From a virus, in the IMG/VR virus record IMGVR_UViG_3300010966_000076, positions 1 to 36,961 of that record: a stretch of DNA of 36,961 nt; one strand, written 5' to 3'. The stretch's first letter is position 1; the number at the start of each line of letters is the position of its first letter. The notes under the pieces were generated by a model that saw only the letters and a list, made by a program, of their open reading frames with translations, was not told the DNA's origin and did no database searches. This document shows, piece after piece, positions 1-6,562 of this stretch. The position numbers and the translations under genes are program-made.

Positions 1-55
1 CGTTGAACTTGGCCCATGACGAGGCGACGGCATGGTGGGCTTCGTCGAAGACGAC
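1..55. repeat. Left terminal overlap with 36233-36287
   Basis: These 55 bases are identical to 36233-36287 inside the complete helicase gene, and the first mismatch falls at base 56. Together with the matching block at the other end, this looks like a shared k-mer where two haplotypes of a circular genome branch. It does not look like a physical terminal repeat. Confidence 0.85.
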
Positions 56-364
56 CAGCGCGGACGCCTTGTCCTCGGCGGAGATATGGTCGAAGTCGGC
101 GGAGAATACGGACAGGGCTTCGCCCCGGACGCCGAATCGGTCCATCGTGGCCTTCGCCTGGTCGATGAGTTCCTTGCGGTGGGCGACGAAGAAACACTTG
201 CGGTTCGTGCCGGTCTGCCAGCGACGCATGATCTCGGAAGCGATTACCGTCTTCCCGCTTCCTGTGCTGGCAACAATCAAAGGATGGACCCCTTTCGCAA
301 CGAAAGAAAGAGCAGCCATTACTGCGTCTTCCTGATACTTGCGAAGCTTGATGTTAGTATCCAC
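1..364 (-). CDS. SF2 DEAD/DEAH helicase, 5' part (haplotype A, cut by window edge)
   Basis: Partial gene running off the left edge, with about 121 codons visible. It encodes the first RecA-like domain of a superfamily 2 helicase, expected to unwind nucleic acid with ATP. The P-loop is ASTGSGKT, and the DEAH box lies in VVFDEAHH. The start is most likely GTG at 364, because the reading then lines up with residue 1 of the complete copy at 35100-36590 and overlaps the stop of the upstream HNH gene. Over bases 1-230 it is about 95% identical to that copy by hand count, but over 231-350 only about 67%. In that stretch it uses more A/T-ending codons. It is therefore an alternative allele of the same gene with a foreign-looking 5' end, rather than a second helicase. 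In a circular genome it would continue into the shared 3' part. Confidence 0.85.
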   Translation of the reverse strand, partial: MDTNIKLRKYQEDAVMAALSFVAKGVHPLIVASTGSGKTVIASEIMRRWQTGTNRKCFFVAHRKELIDQAKATMDRFGVRGEALSVFSADFDHISAEDKASALVVFDEAHHAVASSWAKFN

Positions 365-752
365 GGAGTTCCTTTCTGCGCTTGTTCATGTCGGCAAGGT
401 GAATTTTGATATGTTCAGACTGCTTCATGACCTGGAGATTGTCCATTTCGTTATTCTTGGAGTTTCCGTCGATATGATGAACGACTTCACCTTTACAAAG
501 CGGCCTTCCGATTTTCTGTTCAGCGATGACACGGTGCATATGCCGGCCATTCATCTTGATGTATTTATGCTTGGTGCCTGTGCCACGATACTTTTCGGCG
601 ATCACTTTGCCCGATTCGACAGAAGCTGCTTTTTGTTTGCAGGTAAATCCGCAATACTTTGTACGAGCCAGGCGATATGTCTCGACGACGTAAGTCTCAT
701 TGCACATTTGGCAGATGGCGTTGGAACGTTTCTTGGATTTGAATGTTTTCAT
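354..752 (-). CDS. HNH endonuclease, free-standing (homing-type candidate)
   Basis: A 132-residue protein expected to nick or cut DNA. The N-terminal half has four cysteines (C14, C17, C34, C38) in a C-x2-C...C-x3-C pattern that can hold a zinc. The C-terminal half has the HNH core: VVHHIDGNSKNNEMDNLQ at about 90-107, then SEHIKIH. ATG at 752 is chosen; a TTG six bases upstream is possible. It begins 9 bases after the stop of the upstream gene, and its TAA overlaps the GTG start of the helicase fragment. The gene is less G+C-rich than most of the genome. It is absent from the other haplotype of this locus, where an unrelated small gene takes its place. Gain by homing or co-conversion is inferred from the divergence pattern, not shown. 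Confidence 0.85.
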   Translation of the reverse strand: MKTFKSKKRSNAICQMCNETYVVETYRLARTKYCGFTCKQKAASVESGKVIAEKYRGTGTKHKYIKMNGRHMHRVIAEQKIGRPLCKGEVVHHIDGNSKNNEMDNLQVMKQSEHIKIHLADMNKRRKELRGY

Positions 753-761
753 AAGCAATTA

Positions 762-1166
762 TCAGTTTACCTGCTCCTGTCGGATTGCAACTGATTTTGC
801 GTATTTGTTGGCTTCTACGATGATATAGCGGGGACGCTTGTTACCGCAGCGGAAGACGAAGTAGTCGACATCGGGGTTGGCCTTGAGCATGGAATAGTAC
901 TCGGAAGCGGACATACGCTTGTCCAGCCAGTAGCGGCTACGCTCTCCGCCGTCGCAAGCGACTTCGGCACAGGTGTAGCTCGGGTACTTGCACAGCCAGA
1001 TCGTGTGCGTCCAGTTGTTTTCGATTTCCGGATTCCAAGAGACTTCGTGTTCAATGCAATCCTTGAGGGCTTCAAGGACGTACTGATTGTACTTCTTCTT
1101 GGACATTTTGGAGGTGTCGATTTCATCGCGCACGAACGAGATGAGTTGGTCTTCGGTGATTTTCAT
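762..1166 (-). CDS. Hypothetical protein, haplotype A specific
   Basis: A 134-residue protein of no recognised family, rich in charged and aromatic residues, with five cysteines scattered through it. It has no signal peptide or membrane segment. The start is ATG at 1166, directly after a 54-base leader that is identical to the leader of the 106-residue gene at 36592-36912. The two proteins are not similar after the first few residues, so the leader drives different first genes in the two haplotypes. It sits immediately upstream of the HNH gene and probably arrived with it. It could be a passenger, or a regulator or inhibitor of the endonuclease; nothing in the sequence decides this. Confidence 0.6.
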   Translation of the reverse strand: MKITEDQLISFVRDEIDTSKMSKKKYNQYVLEALKDCIEHEVSWNPEIENNWTHTIWLCKYPSYTCAEVACDGGERSRYWLDKRMSASEYYSMLKANPDVDYFVFRCGNKRPRYIIVEANKYAKSVAIRQEQVN

Positions 1167-1215
1167 GGGTATTATGTATTATGCGGGTGGCGTCTCCTGT
1201 TATTAACACTCCCGT
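1162..1215 (-). promoter_or_regulatory. Shared leader/promoter of the helicase operon
   Basis: This 54-base block is identical to 36908-36961 and ends at the start codon of different genes in the two copies. On the minus strand it contains the near-palindrome GTTAATAAC (1199-1207), also found at 6268-6276. A possible promoter is TTAATA, 17 bases, CATAAT, and an AACAGGAG stretch could be a ribosome site. It lies just after a terminator, so a new transcript starting here makes sense. Which element is the promoter is uncertain. Confidence 0.5.
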
Positions 1216-1230
1216 GGATAACACAAGCAC

Positions 1231-1258
1231 AAAAAAGGAGGAACTTGCGTTCCCCCTT
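1231..1258 (-). terminator. Rho-independent terminator after the recombination cluster
   Basis: Read on the minus strand, a ten-base stem with one mismatch and a four-base loop is followed by a run of six T. It lies 22 bases downstream of the stop of the DUF669-like gene and just upstream of the leader of the helicase operon. It therefore separates the two leftward transcripts. Confidence 0.75.
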
Positions 1259-1280
1259 CAGTACCGACTTTACCCCCCTT

Positions 1281-1730
1281 TTAGAATGGGTTGGCGGTAG
1301 GGCCGTTCGGCAGGCGGGTAAAGAAGGAAGCCTGATAGGCCACCCCCTCCGAATTGTCCTTCTTGGTGTACTTACGCTCGGTCACGCGCACCTTGAGGCT
1401 GCGACCCTTGCCCCGGGCGAGAATCTTCTCAAGGAAGCCCTCGTCGACCTCCAGCTCGCCGCCGGCGACGTACTCCTTGATCTCCTCGTCGGAGGCCGTG
1501 GCAGCGAGGAACTGCTCCAGGCGGTCGTGGCCGCCGTTCTTGTCGGGCTTGGCGAACAGGTCGCCGAAGACCGTCTCGCCTTCGCTGGTCACGAAGGTGA
1601 TGCGGGCGTACAGGTCGGCGCGAGGCGGGAGGTAGTCCTGCTTCGACGCCTGCACCGTTGCCGTGTAGGTGCCGGCCTTGGTCACATACTTGCGATCCTC
1701 GGCGGCGTTGGGGTTGAACTTGAATGCCAT
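1281..1730 (-). CDS. DUF669-like putative ssDNA-binding protein
   Basis: A 149-residue protein with a beta-rich pattern and an acidic middle. It begins MAFKFNPNAAEDRKYV, as DUF669-type phage proteins do, and carries a G-T-Y-T-A-T-V strand near the N-terminus. DUF669-like genes often sit in phage recombination or replication clusters and are thought to bind single-stranded DNA. Here it follows the PD-(D/E)XK exonuclease and RecT-like genes, which supports that role. The usual minus-arm leader (TTTCCACCCAAACC, 1758-1771) is followed by ATA where other genes have ATG. That ATA is in frame, nine codons upstream of the ATG chosen here, so the start may once have been there. It is the last gene before the terminator. 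Confidence 0.5.
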   Translation of the reverse strand: MAFKFNPNAAEDRKYVTKAGTYTATVQASKQDYLPPRADLYARITFVTSEGETVFGDLFAKPDKNGGHDRLEQFLAATASDEEIKEYVAGGELEVDEGFLEKILARGKGRSLKVRVTERKYTKKDNSEGVAYQASFFTRLPNGPTANPF

Positions 1731-1757
1731 GATGGTATCTTGTGGTTTTGGGTTTAT

Positions 1758-1771
1758 GGTTTGGGTGGAAA
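1758..1771 (-). promoter_or_regulatory. Minus-arm junction element TTTCCACCCAAACC
   Basis: Directly after the TAA of the exonuclease gene, the minus strand reads TTTCCACCCAAACC. Close relatives occur before the genes starting at 4880, 8407, 8732 and 30742, where the element is followed by ATG within 0-3 bases. There is no Shine-Dalgarno sequence in it. Its role in translation start or RNA processing is inferred from its position. Confidence 0.5.
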
Positions 1772-2560
1772 TTACTGGACCCACTTCGGGAGGGACATGA
1801 CCTGAACCTCCTGCGGGTATCCGGGGAACTGCTTGAAGGTGTTGCAGGAACGGAAAGTCTCGACCGCCGAGTTCATCAGGGCAAGACCTTTTTCGTGCGC
1901 GGCGTCGTCGAGCGTGTAACAGGCCCACGCATTGGGGGCTTCTTTTTCGACCGCAACGAACACGAACACATCGGCGTCGGCCAAGGTGCGGTACCATGCG
2001 GATTGTAAGAAGTATAGATAATTGGCCACGTCTCGACCGAAGGAAGCAGCACCGGCATCGGCTGTCGTCTTGACGTCCACGACGATACGCTTGCCGGCCT
2101 TGGTCGTGATGATGGCGTCGAGCTTCCCCTTGATGAGGATGCCGTTCACACGACCTTCCATCGGGACTTCGGTGATCATCGACTCGCCGTCGCAATCCTT
2201 GAACAACTTGTCCAACGCCTGGCGGGCGGCGATGCTCACATTGGTGACCAGCTCGCCGTCCTTCTGGCTGATGGCCTCCTGTCCGGGCTTCAGCGACGAC
2301 TGGAACGCCGCCCAGATTTCCTTGCCGGCCGAAGTCCGCTTATCGCACTCCGGGGCGACGACGATGGTGGCGTCGAAGACCTTCGGCTCAAGCACGGCCA
2401 GATGGATGAGCGAGCCGAGACGCTGCGCGGCGGTCTGCTCGGAGCGATTACGCTCAAGGTACTGTTTGAAGTGCAAAGGACTGCGGAGCAATTCCTTCGC
2501 GCCGGACTGCGAGAGACCGGGATGGCCTTGGTAGGCTTCGGGGGTGATGATGTTGTTCAT
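1772..2560 (-). CDS. RecE-like PD-(D/E)XK exonuclease
   Basis: A 262-residue nuclease expected to resect double-stranded ends so that the RecT-like partner can anneal the exposed strand. The catalytic core is visible: H53 in GSLIHLAVLEP, D148 in KGKLDAI, and D162-V-K164 in VVDVKTT, followed by the helix YLYFLQSAWY with its Q and Y. The opening motif GLSQSGAKELLRSPLHF is typical of the phage RecE/DUF3799-type nucleases. ATG 2560 overlaps the stop of the upstream membrane gene by four bases (ATGA), which implies translational coupling. Cys residues are few and no iron-sulphur motif is seen. Assignment to the RecE-like group is firm; the exact subfamily is not. Confidence 0.85.
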   Translation of the reverse strand: MNNIITPEAYQGHPGLSQSGAKELLRSPLHFKQYLERNRSEQTAAQRLGSLIHLAVLEPKVFDATIVVAPECDKRTSAGKEIWAAFQSSLKPGQEAISQKDGELVTNVSIAARQALDKLFKDCDGESMITEVPMEGRVNGILIKGKLDAIITTKAGKRIVVDVKTTADAGAASFGRDVANYLYFLQSAWYRTLADADVFVFVAVEKEAPNAWACYTLDDAAHEKGLALMNSAVETFRSCNTFKQFPGYPQEVQVMSLPKWVQ

Positions 2561-2784
2561 GGGATGTAGATGATATGTTCGGTGAACCAGAAGTAGGCGT
2601 TGATGACGCAGGCGGCGGTGGCGACGGCCATCAGCAGGCACATGAAGATGTAAGCGACGCCTTCGTAATTGTTCTCCCAGTTGACGGACTTGCGACCGAT
2701 GAGGAGGCCGATCCACAGGAAGCCGAAGACCATGATGGCCAACGCTCCCGTGAGGAGGTCGAGGATGAGTTTGCGTTCGTTCAT
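2557..2784 (-). CDS. Small two-span membrane protein
   Basis: A 75-residue protein with two predicted membrane helices (about 7-29 and 46-68) joined by a short polar loop, and no recognised family. It is inserted between recombination genes and coupled to the exonuclease by an ATGA overlap. Its start lies one base after the stop of the upstream gene. The function is unknown. A membrane-associated accessory role, such as superinfection exclusion, is possible but unsupported. Confidence 0.6.
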   Translation of the reverse strand: MNERKLILDLLTGALAIMVFGFLWIGLLIGRKSVNWENNYEGVAYIFMCLLMAVATAACVINAYFWFTEHIIYIP

Positions 2785-2785
2785 G

Positions 2786-3052
2786 TTAGTTCTTCATCAG
2801 GTTGCGGTAGTTCGCCTGGGCCTGCTCGTCGGTGATGCCCCGGAGGTACATCAGCTCGGCCTTGAGGGCGACGTTCTGCTCGCGCAGGTCGTTCATCTCC
2901 AGACGGACCTCGAAACAGTTCTGGCTCATCTGGTGGACAATCTGGGTGAGTGCCTTGACCTGCTCTTCCGGGGTGCGGTCGGGCAGGGGGCGGAATTCGT
3001 GGACGACGACGGTGTCGTCCGTAGGTTGTTTGGTGGCTTTGGGCTTTTTCAT
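2786..3052 (-). CDS. Small coiled-coil protein
   Basis: An 88-residue hydrophilic protein with a basic N-terminus (MKKPKATKQ) and a central heptad-like stretch at about 33-75, ending in YRNLMKN. No family is recognised. ATG 3052 overlaps the stop of the RecT-like gene (ATGA). Its place between RecT-like and RecE-like genes suggests an accessory of the recombination cluster, by context only. Confidence 0.6.
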   Translation of the reverse strand: MKKPKATKQPTDDTVVVHEFRPLPDRTPEEQVKALTQIVHQMSQNCFEVRLEMNDLREQNVALKAELMYLRGITDEQAQANYRNLMKN

Positions 3053-3822
3053 AGGGAAAGGTGCTGGTCGACGGCGGCGAGGAACGCTCCGGGTTTCTTG
3101 GCAAGGGTCTCGGCAAGGTCCGAGGAGATGTCTGCCCAACCCTGCTCGGGAGTCAAGAGGCCGGTCTGGCGTAGGACTTCGACGGCGGCGTCCCGCTTGC
3201 CCTCAGGGACGAGTTCGTCGAGCGTAAGGGTGTTGGCTCGGGTCTGGGGCTTGGAGGGCGTGGCGTCGAGTTCTTCGACGGTGTAAGTGCCGAAGCAGCA
3301 CTCGGGGGCGATTAGGCGGACGCCTTCGGAGACGGCGCGGGCCGTAAGCATCCGGCGGGGCCACTTCTTCCAGTTGTCCTTGAGGCATGGCTGAAGGGTC
3401 TTTTTATCAGTAGTCATGGCGGTGCCGTTGCCGACGTACTCCTTCAGGTCGGCGACGATGGCGGCGGACGCCGTACCCTTGCGGAAGGTGGCGGTCACCT
3501 TCTCGTCGGTACGCTCAGTCCAGTCGACGCTGCCGCCAGCCTGGTGGAACTTGGCCAGCAGGGCGTCGGACCTGATGGCGAGCTGGCCTTGAATGAAGTG
3601 GTAGGTCCGCGCCAGTTCCAGCGGGGACTTCTTTTCGACCATGCACTGCATGGCCAGAATCTCGCCCTGCTCGGGCTTGTCCAAGCCGAAGATGCCGGAC
3701 TTGAAGATGGCCAGACCGAGGGTCTTGATCGCCGACATAGGGTCGGAGATGCGGTCGTACACGCCGGCGACGGCGAGTTCGTGATTGGTGACGACGGGCG
3801 TCAGTTCGTTGGGAGATTCCAT
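3049..3822 (-). CDS. RecT-like single-strand annealing protein
   Basis: A 257-residue protein of the phage RecT family, which coats single-stranded DNA and pairs it with a complementary strand. Family hallmarks are YHFIQGQLAIRSDALLAKF at about 74-92, then GGSVDW, the WPRRMLTARAVSEGVR stretch at about 153-168, and a following P-E-x-x-x-G-x-Y-T. The C-terminal part after about 200 is variable and proline-poor. The gene is followed by a coupled small gene and then the RecE-like nuclease, the usual pairing. ATG 3822 is the only good start. There is only a three-base gap from the SPFH gene upstream. Confidence 0.85.
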   Translation of the reverse strand: MESPNELTPVVTNHELAVAGVYDRISDPMSAIKTLGLAIFKSGIFGLDKPEQGEILAMQCMVEKKSPLELARTYHFIQGQLAIRSDALLAKFHQAGGSVDWTERTDEKVTATFRKGTASAAIVADLKEYVGNGTAMTTDKKTLQPCLKDNWKKWPRRMLTARAVSEGVRLIAPECCFGTYTVEELDATPSKPQTRANTLTLDELVPEGKRDAAVEVLRQTGLLTPEQGWADISSDLAETLAKKPGAFLAAVDQHLSL

Positions 3823-3825
3823 AAA

Positions 3826-4671
3826 TTACTTAGTGACCTCAATAGTAGGGGTGACGGAGCCGTTCGGAAGGACAAGAGACTGAGGTGCCTTGCCGTCCCA
3901 TTTCTTTACGGCTTCCATGAGCGTCACGGTAGGGGACTTCGCAAGGGCTTCGCCGGTAATACGGATAGCCTCTGCTTCACCCTTGGCCTTGGCAATGGCA
4001 ATCTCGGCATCCTTCTGGGCGGCTTGCAGGTCGTACTCCTTCGCAAGGGCTTTCTGTTCGGCGACCTGCTTGCCTTCGATGGCCTTTTCGAGCATATCGG
4101 TAAGGTCGATGTTGGTGATCGGAAGGTCTGTAACGATGACAAGCCCCTCCAACTGCTTGCGGACTTCGGTCAATGCTGCGGCCTTCACCATCTCGCGCTG
4201 CTTGACGATGGCCTCGGCGGTCAGCGTGGCGGAGGCGAGCTTGATGGCTTCCTCGATGCGCGGAACAACGAGCGTCTCATAGGGCTTGCCGGAATATTTC
4301 TGGAACAGGTCAAGCACCTTTCCCTCTGGGATGGAGTACATGCAAGAATACGTCACATTGACCGTCTGAAGGTCTTTGGAGAAACACTCGGTCTTGCCGA
4401 CCTGTGTCGTCTGTTTGATTTCGACACGCTTCACGCTTGCCCACGGTGCGTTAAAGTGGACGCCTTCGCCCAAGACATCCTTGGACATGGACCCAAGGTT
4501 GACGACGACGCCACGCTCTCCAGGCTGGATGACCGAGCAGGACGCTATGAGCAGAATGACGAACAGGCAAGTGCCGAGGATGGCACCAGTTACGAGGATG
4601 GGGTGTTTTTCCATAAAGATTTTTTCAGATTCTGGGATGTCGGTTTCCATTCCGTAGGAGTTTCGGTTCAT
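3826..4671 (-). CDS. SPFH / band-7 (prohibitin-stomatin type) membrane protein
   Basis: A 281-residue protein with one membrane segment near the N-terminus (about 24-45), an SPFH domain (about 48-180) and a charged helical, coiled-coil tail with AEQKALAKEYDLQAAQKDAE at about 205-224. It opens with the typical VIQPGERGVVVNLG motif. SPFH proteins form ring-like membrane scaffolds and often bind proteases. In phage they are uncommon and of unknown role. If translation begins at the internal ATG 4614, the segment becomes a signal peptide ending in the lipobox-like IASC. The first ATG (4671) overlaps the previous stop as TGATG and is preferred. The location inside a recombination operon is odd. 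Confidence 0.85.
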   Translation of the reverse strand: MNRNSYGMETDIPESEKIFMEKHPILVTGAILGTCLFVILLIASCSVIQPGERGVVVNLGSMSKDVLGEGVHFNAPWASVKRVEIKQTTQVGKTECFSKDLQTVNVTYSCMYSIPEGKVLDLFQKYSGKPYETLVVPRIEEAIKLASATLTAEAIVKQREMVKAAALTEVRKQLEGLVIVTDLPITNIDLTDMLEKAIEGKQVAEQKALAKEYDLQAAQKDAEIAIAKAKGEAEAIRITGEALAKSPTVTLMEAVKKWDGKAPQSLVLPNGSVTPTIEVTK

Positions 4672-4880
4672 CAGGAAAGGGCTTTGGCTTCGTTGATGAG
4701 GCGACGGCCGGAGATGCGACGGAGGACGCCGTCGATCTTCATGTTGTAGTACGGGTGGTCATTCACGATGACCGCCTTCAGACGCCTGGCGACGCTGCCG
4801 TCCGAAAGGACGACGTAGGATGAATCGCCGACGCTTGCGAGCGTCCGGGCGGCGGGGACTTTGATGAGTTTCTTGATCAT
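4671..4880 (-). CDS. Small basic hypothetical protein
   Basis: A 69-residue basic protein. It contains a beta-rich V-L-S-D-G-S-V-A-R-R-L-K stretch and a second related G-V-L-R-R-I-S-G-R-R, which could bind nucleic acid. No family is recognised. The start ATG 4880 lies directly after the minus-arm junction element, and the stop overlaps the SPFH start. Confidence 0.6.
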   Translation of the reverse strand: MIKKLIKVPAARTLASVGDSSYVVLSDGSVARRLKAVIVNDHPYYNMKIDGVLRRISGRRLINEAKALS

Positions 4881-4895
4881 GGTATTGGGTGGAAA
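4881..4895 (-). promoter_or_regulatory. Minus-arm junction element (TTTCCACCCAATACC)
   Basis: This is the entire 15-base gap between the TGA of the RuvC-like gene and the ATG at 4880. It matches the element at 1758-1771 in the first eleven bases. There is no Shine-Dalgarno motif in it. Confidence 0.5.
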
Positions 4896-5336
4896 TCAGA
4901 GGTTGAACTGCTGCGCGTGGGATAACAAGCAAAAAGCATCAGCGGTTTTGAGGGTAATCTTTTCCACCAAAGGAAAGCGACGCTGGGCTTCCGACTTTAA
5001 CTTATTCTTCCACTCGGTCGTGGTATGCCCACCGCCCTTCTTCGTGCCTACCCCCATCGTCTTTTGCCACTCCTGCGGGGTCACAAGCACCACCTTGAAT
5101 CCGCGCCCCTGCCACAGGCCGACGATCCAGCCGTAGGAGTAGCCCAATTTGAACGACGCCGAAGCCGGAATAGGGCCGACGAACGCCGGCACCTTTTCGA
5201 TGACCACCGTGGTGTCGGGCGTAGGGCAAAGGTCGGCAAGCTCGTCGTTGCCGCCTTGCATGAAAGCACCGTCGCCATGCTGTTGAAGTACCCAGCCGCC
5301 GTTGGCTCCGGGGTCGATGCAGAGGTAGGGTTTCAT
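4896..5336 (-). CDS. RuvC-like Holliday junction resolvase
   Basis: A 146-residue protein with an RNase H fold, expected to cleave four-way or branched DNA made during phage recombination and packaging. The acidic residues sit where RuvC has them: D8 in the opening CIDPGANGG strand, E47 in VVIEKVPAF, and D133 in KTADAFCLL near the C-terminus. The length fits the family (about 150-175). It is the first enzyme of the recombination cluster and precedes SPFH, RecT-like and RecE-like genes. Its start lies four bases from the stop of the upstream gene, in overlapping arrangement with it. Confidence 0.85.
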   Translation of the reverse strand: MKPYLCIDPGANGGWVLQQHGDGAFMQGGNDELADLCPTPDTTVVIEKVPAFVGPIPASASFKLGYSYGWIVGLWQGRGFKVVLVTPQEWQKTMGVGTKKGGGHTTTEWKNKLKSEAQRRFPLVEKITLKTADAFCLLSHAQQFNL

Positions 5337-5650
5337 TCGAGGTAGGCGGGGCTGGTGGAAAGCACGGTCGTGTCAATCGTCACCTTGCGGTAGGCGGCAG
5401 CGTAAAGCACCGAAGCCTCGTCTTCGACGACTCGGTCGACCCTGCACTCCGACTGCATCAGGGGGCCAGTCATCGGGCGAGCCGTGTGGATGATGGCATA
5501 GCCGTGGGAGTCGACGTCAAAGGTCGTGCCAATCTGTTCTTGAAACTTGCGCGTGATGACGCTGCCAGGCTTCGGCAACGGGTTCTCATGCTTCTGGTAT
5601 CCCGTGATTGTAAGCACGGAAACCATGTCGTCCATTCGTAGGTGGTTCAC
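5333..5650 (-). CDS. Hypothetical protein
   Basis: A 105-residue soluble protein without recognised motif. GTG 5650 overlaps the stop of the transglycosylase-like gene, while ATG 5635 (MDDMVSV) is an alternative. Its 3' end overlaps the RuvC-like gene start. It is probably an early protein by operon position; no function can be proposed. Confidence 0.55.
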   Translation of the reverse strand: MNHLRMDDMVSVLTITGYQKHENPLPKPGSVITRKFQEQIGTTFDVDSHGYAIIHTARPMTGPLMQSECRVDRVVEDEASVLYAAAYRKVTIDTTVLSTSPAYLE

Positions 5651-6120
5651 TTGATAAGTTCCCGGTAGATGTTGCCCACACGCTCCGCAGCATCGGCCTT
5701 CGCCTTCGGGGCGTTCACCAGCGAATGGCCCACCGCCTTCGCCCCAGCGTATCCCATCGTGAAGGCCAGATAGATTTGCTCGGGCGACGGGTTCACGATG
5801 CCGTCGTCGACCAAGCGGTCACGGCACCACGTCACATAGGCCACGGCAATGGCCCGCTGGTTGTCAGGCACACGCCACTCCTTGCGCGACACCGCCGGCA
5901 AGCCCTGCTTGATACGCCATTGGTTCGCCGTGATCCAAGCAGCCACATGGACCTGCCAAGCTCCCACGGCCTTGCCGGCGTCGCCCGTGGCGGCGTAGTT
6001 CATCCCACTCTCCACCGCGCCGATGGCGTTCGTCAGGATGAGCAGGTGGGCCTTCTCCCGGGCCTCGACGGGCATGGCGGCGAGCGTCGCAGCCAGCGTG
6101 ATCATAGCGGTTTTGGTCAT
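5647..6120 (-). CDS. Lytic transglycosylase-like exported protein
   Basis: A 157-residue protein with an N-terminal export signal (about 1-20, ending PVEA) and a lysozyme-like core. The likely catalytic Glu is E37 in AIGAVESGMNYAATGD, followed by AVGAWQV, the usual G-x-x-Q-V context of transglycosylase and goose-type lysozyme folds. It should cut peptidoglycan glycan strands outside the inner membrane. It is the first gene of the leftward operon at 6.1 kb, far from the holin and spanin-like genes on the plus arm. It may be the phage endolysin (signal-dependent), or it may remodel the wall early in infection. ATG 6120 is chosen because earlier in-frame codons run into the AT-rich control region. 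Confidence 0.7.
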   Translation of the reverse strand: MTKTAMITLAATLAAMPVEAREKAHLLILTNAIGAVESGMNYAATGDAGKAVGAWQVHVAAWITANQWRIKQGLPAVSRKEWRVPDNQRAIAVAYVTWCRDRLVDDGIVNPSPEQIYLAFTMGYAGAKAVGHSLVNAPKAKADAAERVGNIYRELIK

Positions 6121-6446
6121 CCCCCGATGGGTACAGCCCAAGAAAACAAAGGCAATGAAAATATTTATACCCCGAGGGGGGGAAATCCTCCCGAAAATAA
6201 AAAGGGGGCGCAATATTTTGAGGGGTCTTCGTTTTGCCGGCGTTAATATGGGCCACGATCCGCCTGTGTTATTAACGTCAAATCACTCCCGCTTTAATTG
6301 GCCTATCTGTTGTTAAAGCATTATGCCCACGATGCCAGCCTCCGCAAGGGTGCGGATATTATGACCTGCTATTCTCCGCAAATTTGCTCGGGATAAATCC
6401 GAAAAAAATCCCTCGGCGCGGGCCGCTGGAAACTTTTTTTACTATT

Positions 6447-6470
6447 AAATTCCAAAAAAAATTGGAATTT
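6447..6470. repeat. AT-rich inverted repeat
   Basis: AAATTCCAA and TTGGAATTT are perfect nine-base arms around a loop of six A. It has no clear T tail, so it may be a protein-binding site or cruciform rather than a terminator. Confidence 0.6.
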
Positions 6471-6520
6471 TGGGGGTCAGTATGAGTTCCGGGTAGTGAA
6501 CACCCCGCAAAACCCCAGAT

Positions 6521-6562
6521 GTCACATGACCGTAACAATTGTAACACAACCGTAACATGACA
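6521..6562. repeat. Iteron-like short repeats (CCGTAACA)
   Basis: ACCGTAACA occurs at 6529-6537 and again at 6549-6557, with TTGTAACACA between them. CATGAC borders the set on both sides in a partly mirrored way. Such spaced repeats resemble binding sites of a repressor or initiator; which one is unknown. Confidence 0.4.

Noticed and set aside
1-55. Physical direct terminal repeat of a linear phage genome
   Set aside because: A direct terminal repeat would join the first bases to the last bases. Here each end matches an internal site, and the sequences diverge beyond the match.
6359-6547. 62-residue minus-strand frame
   Set aside because: It runs through an AT-rich inverted repeat, with no ribosome site, no junction element and no protein-like pattern.
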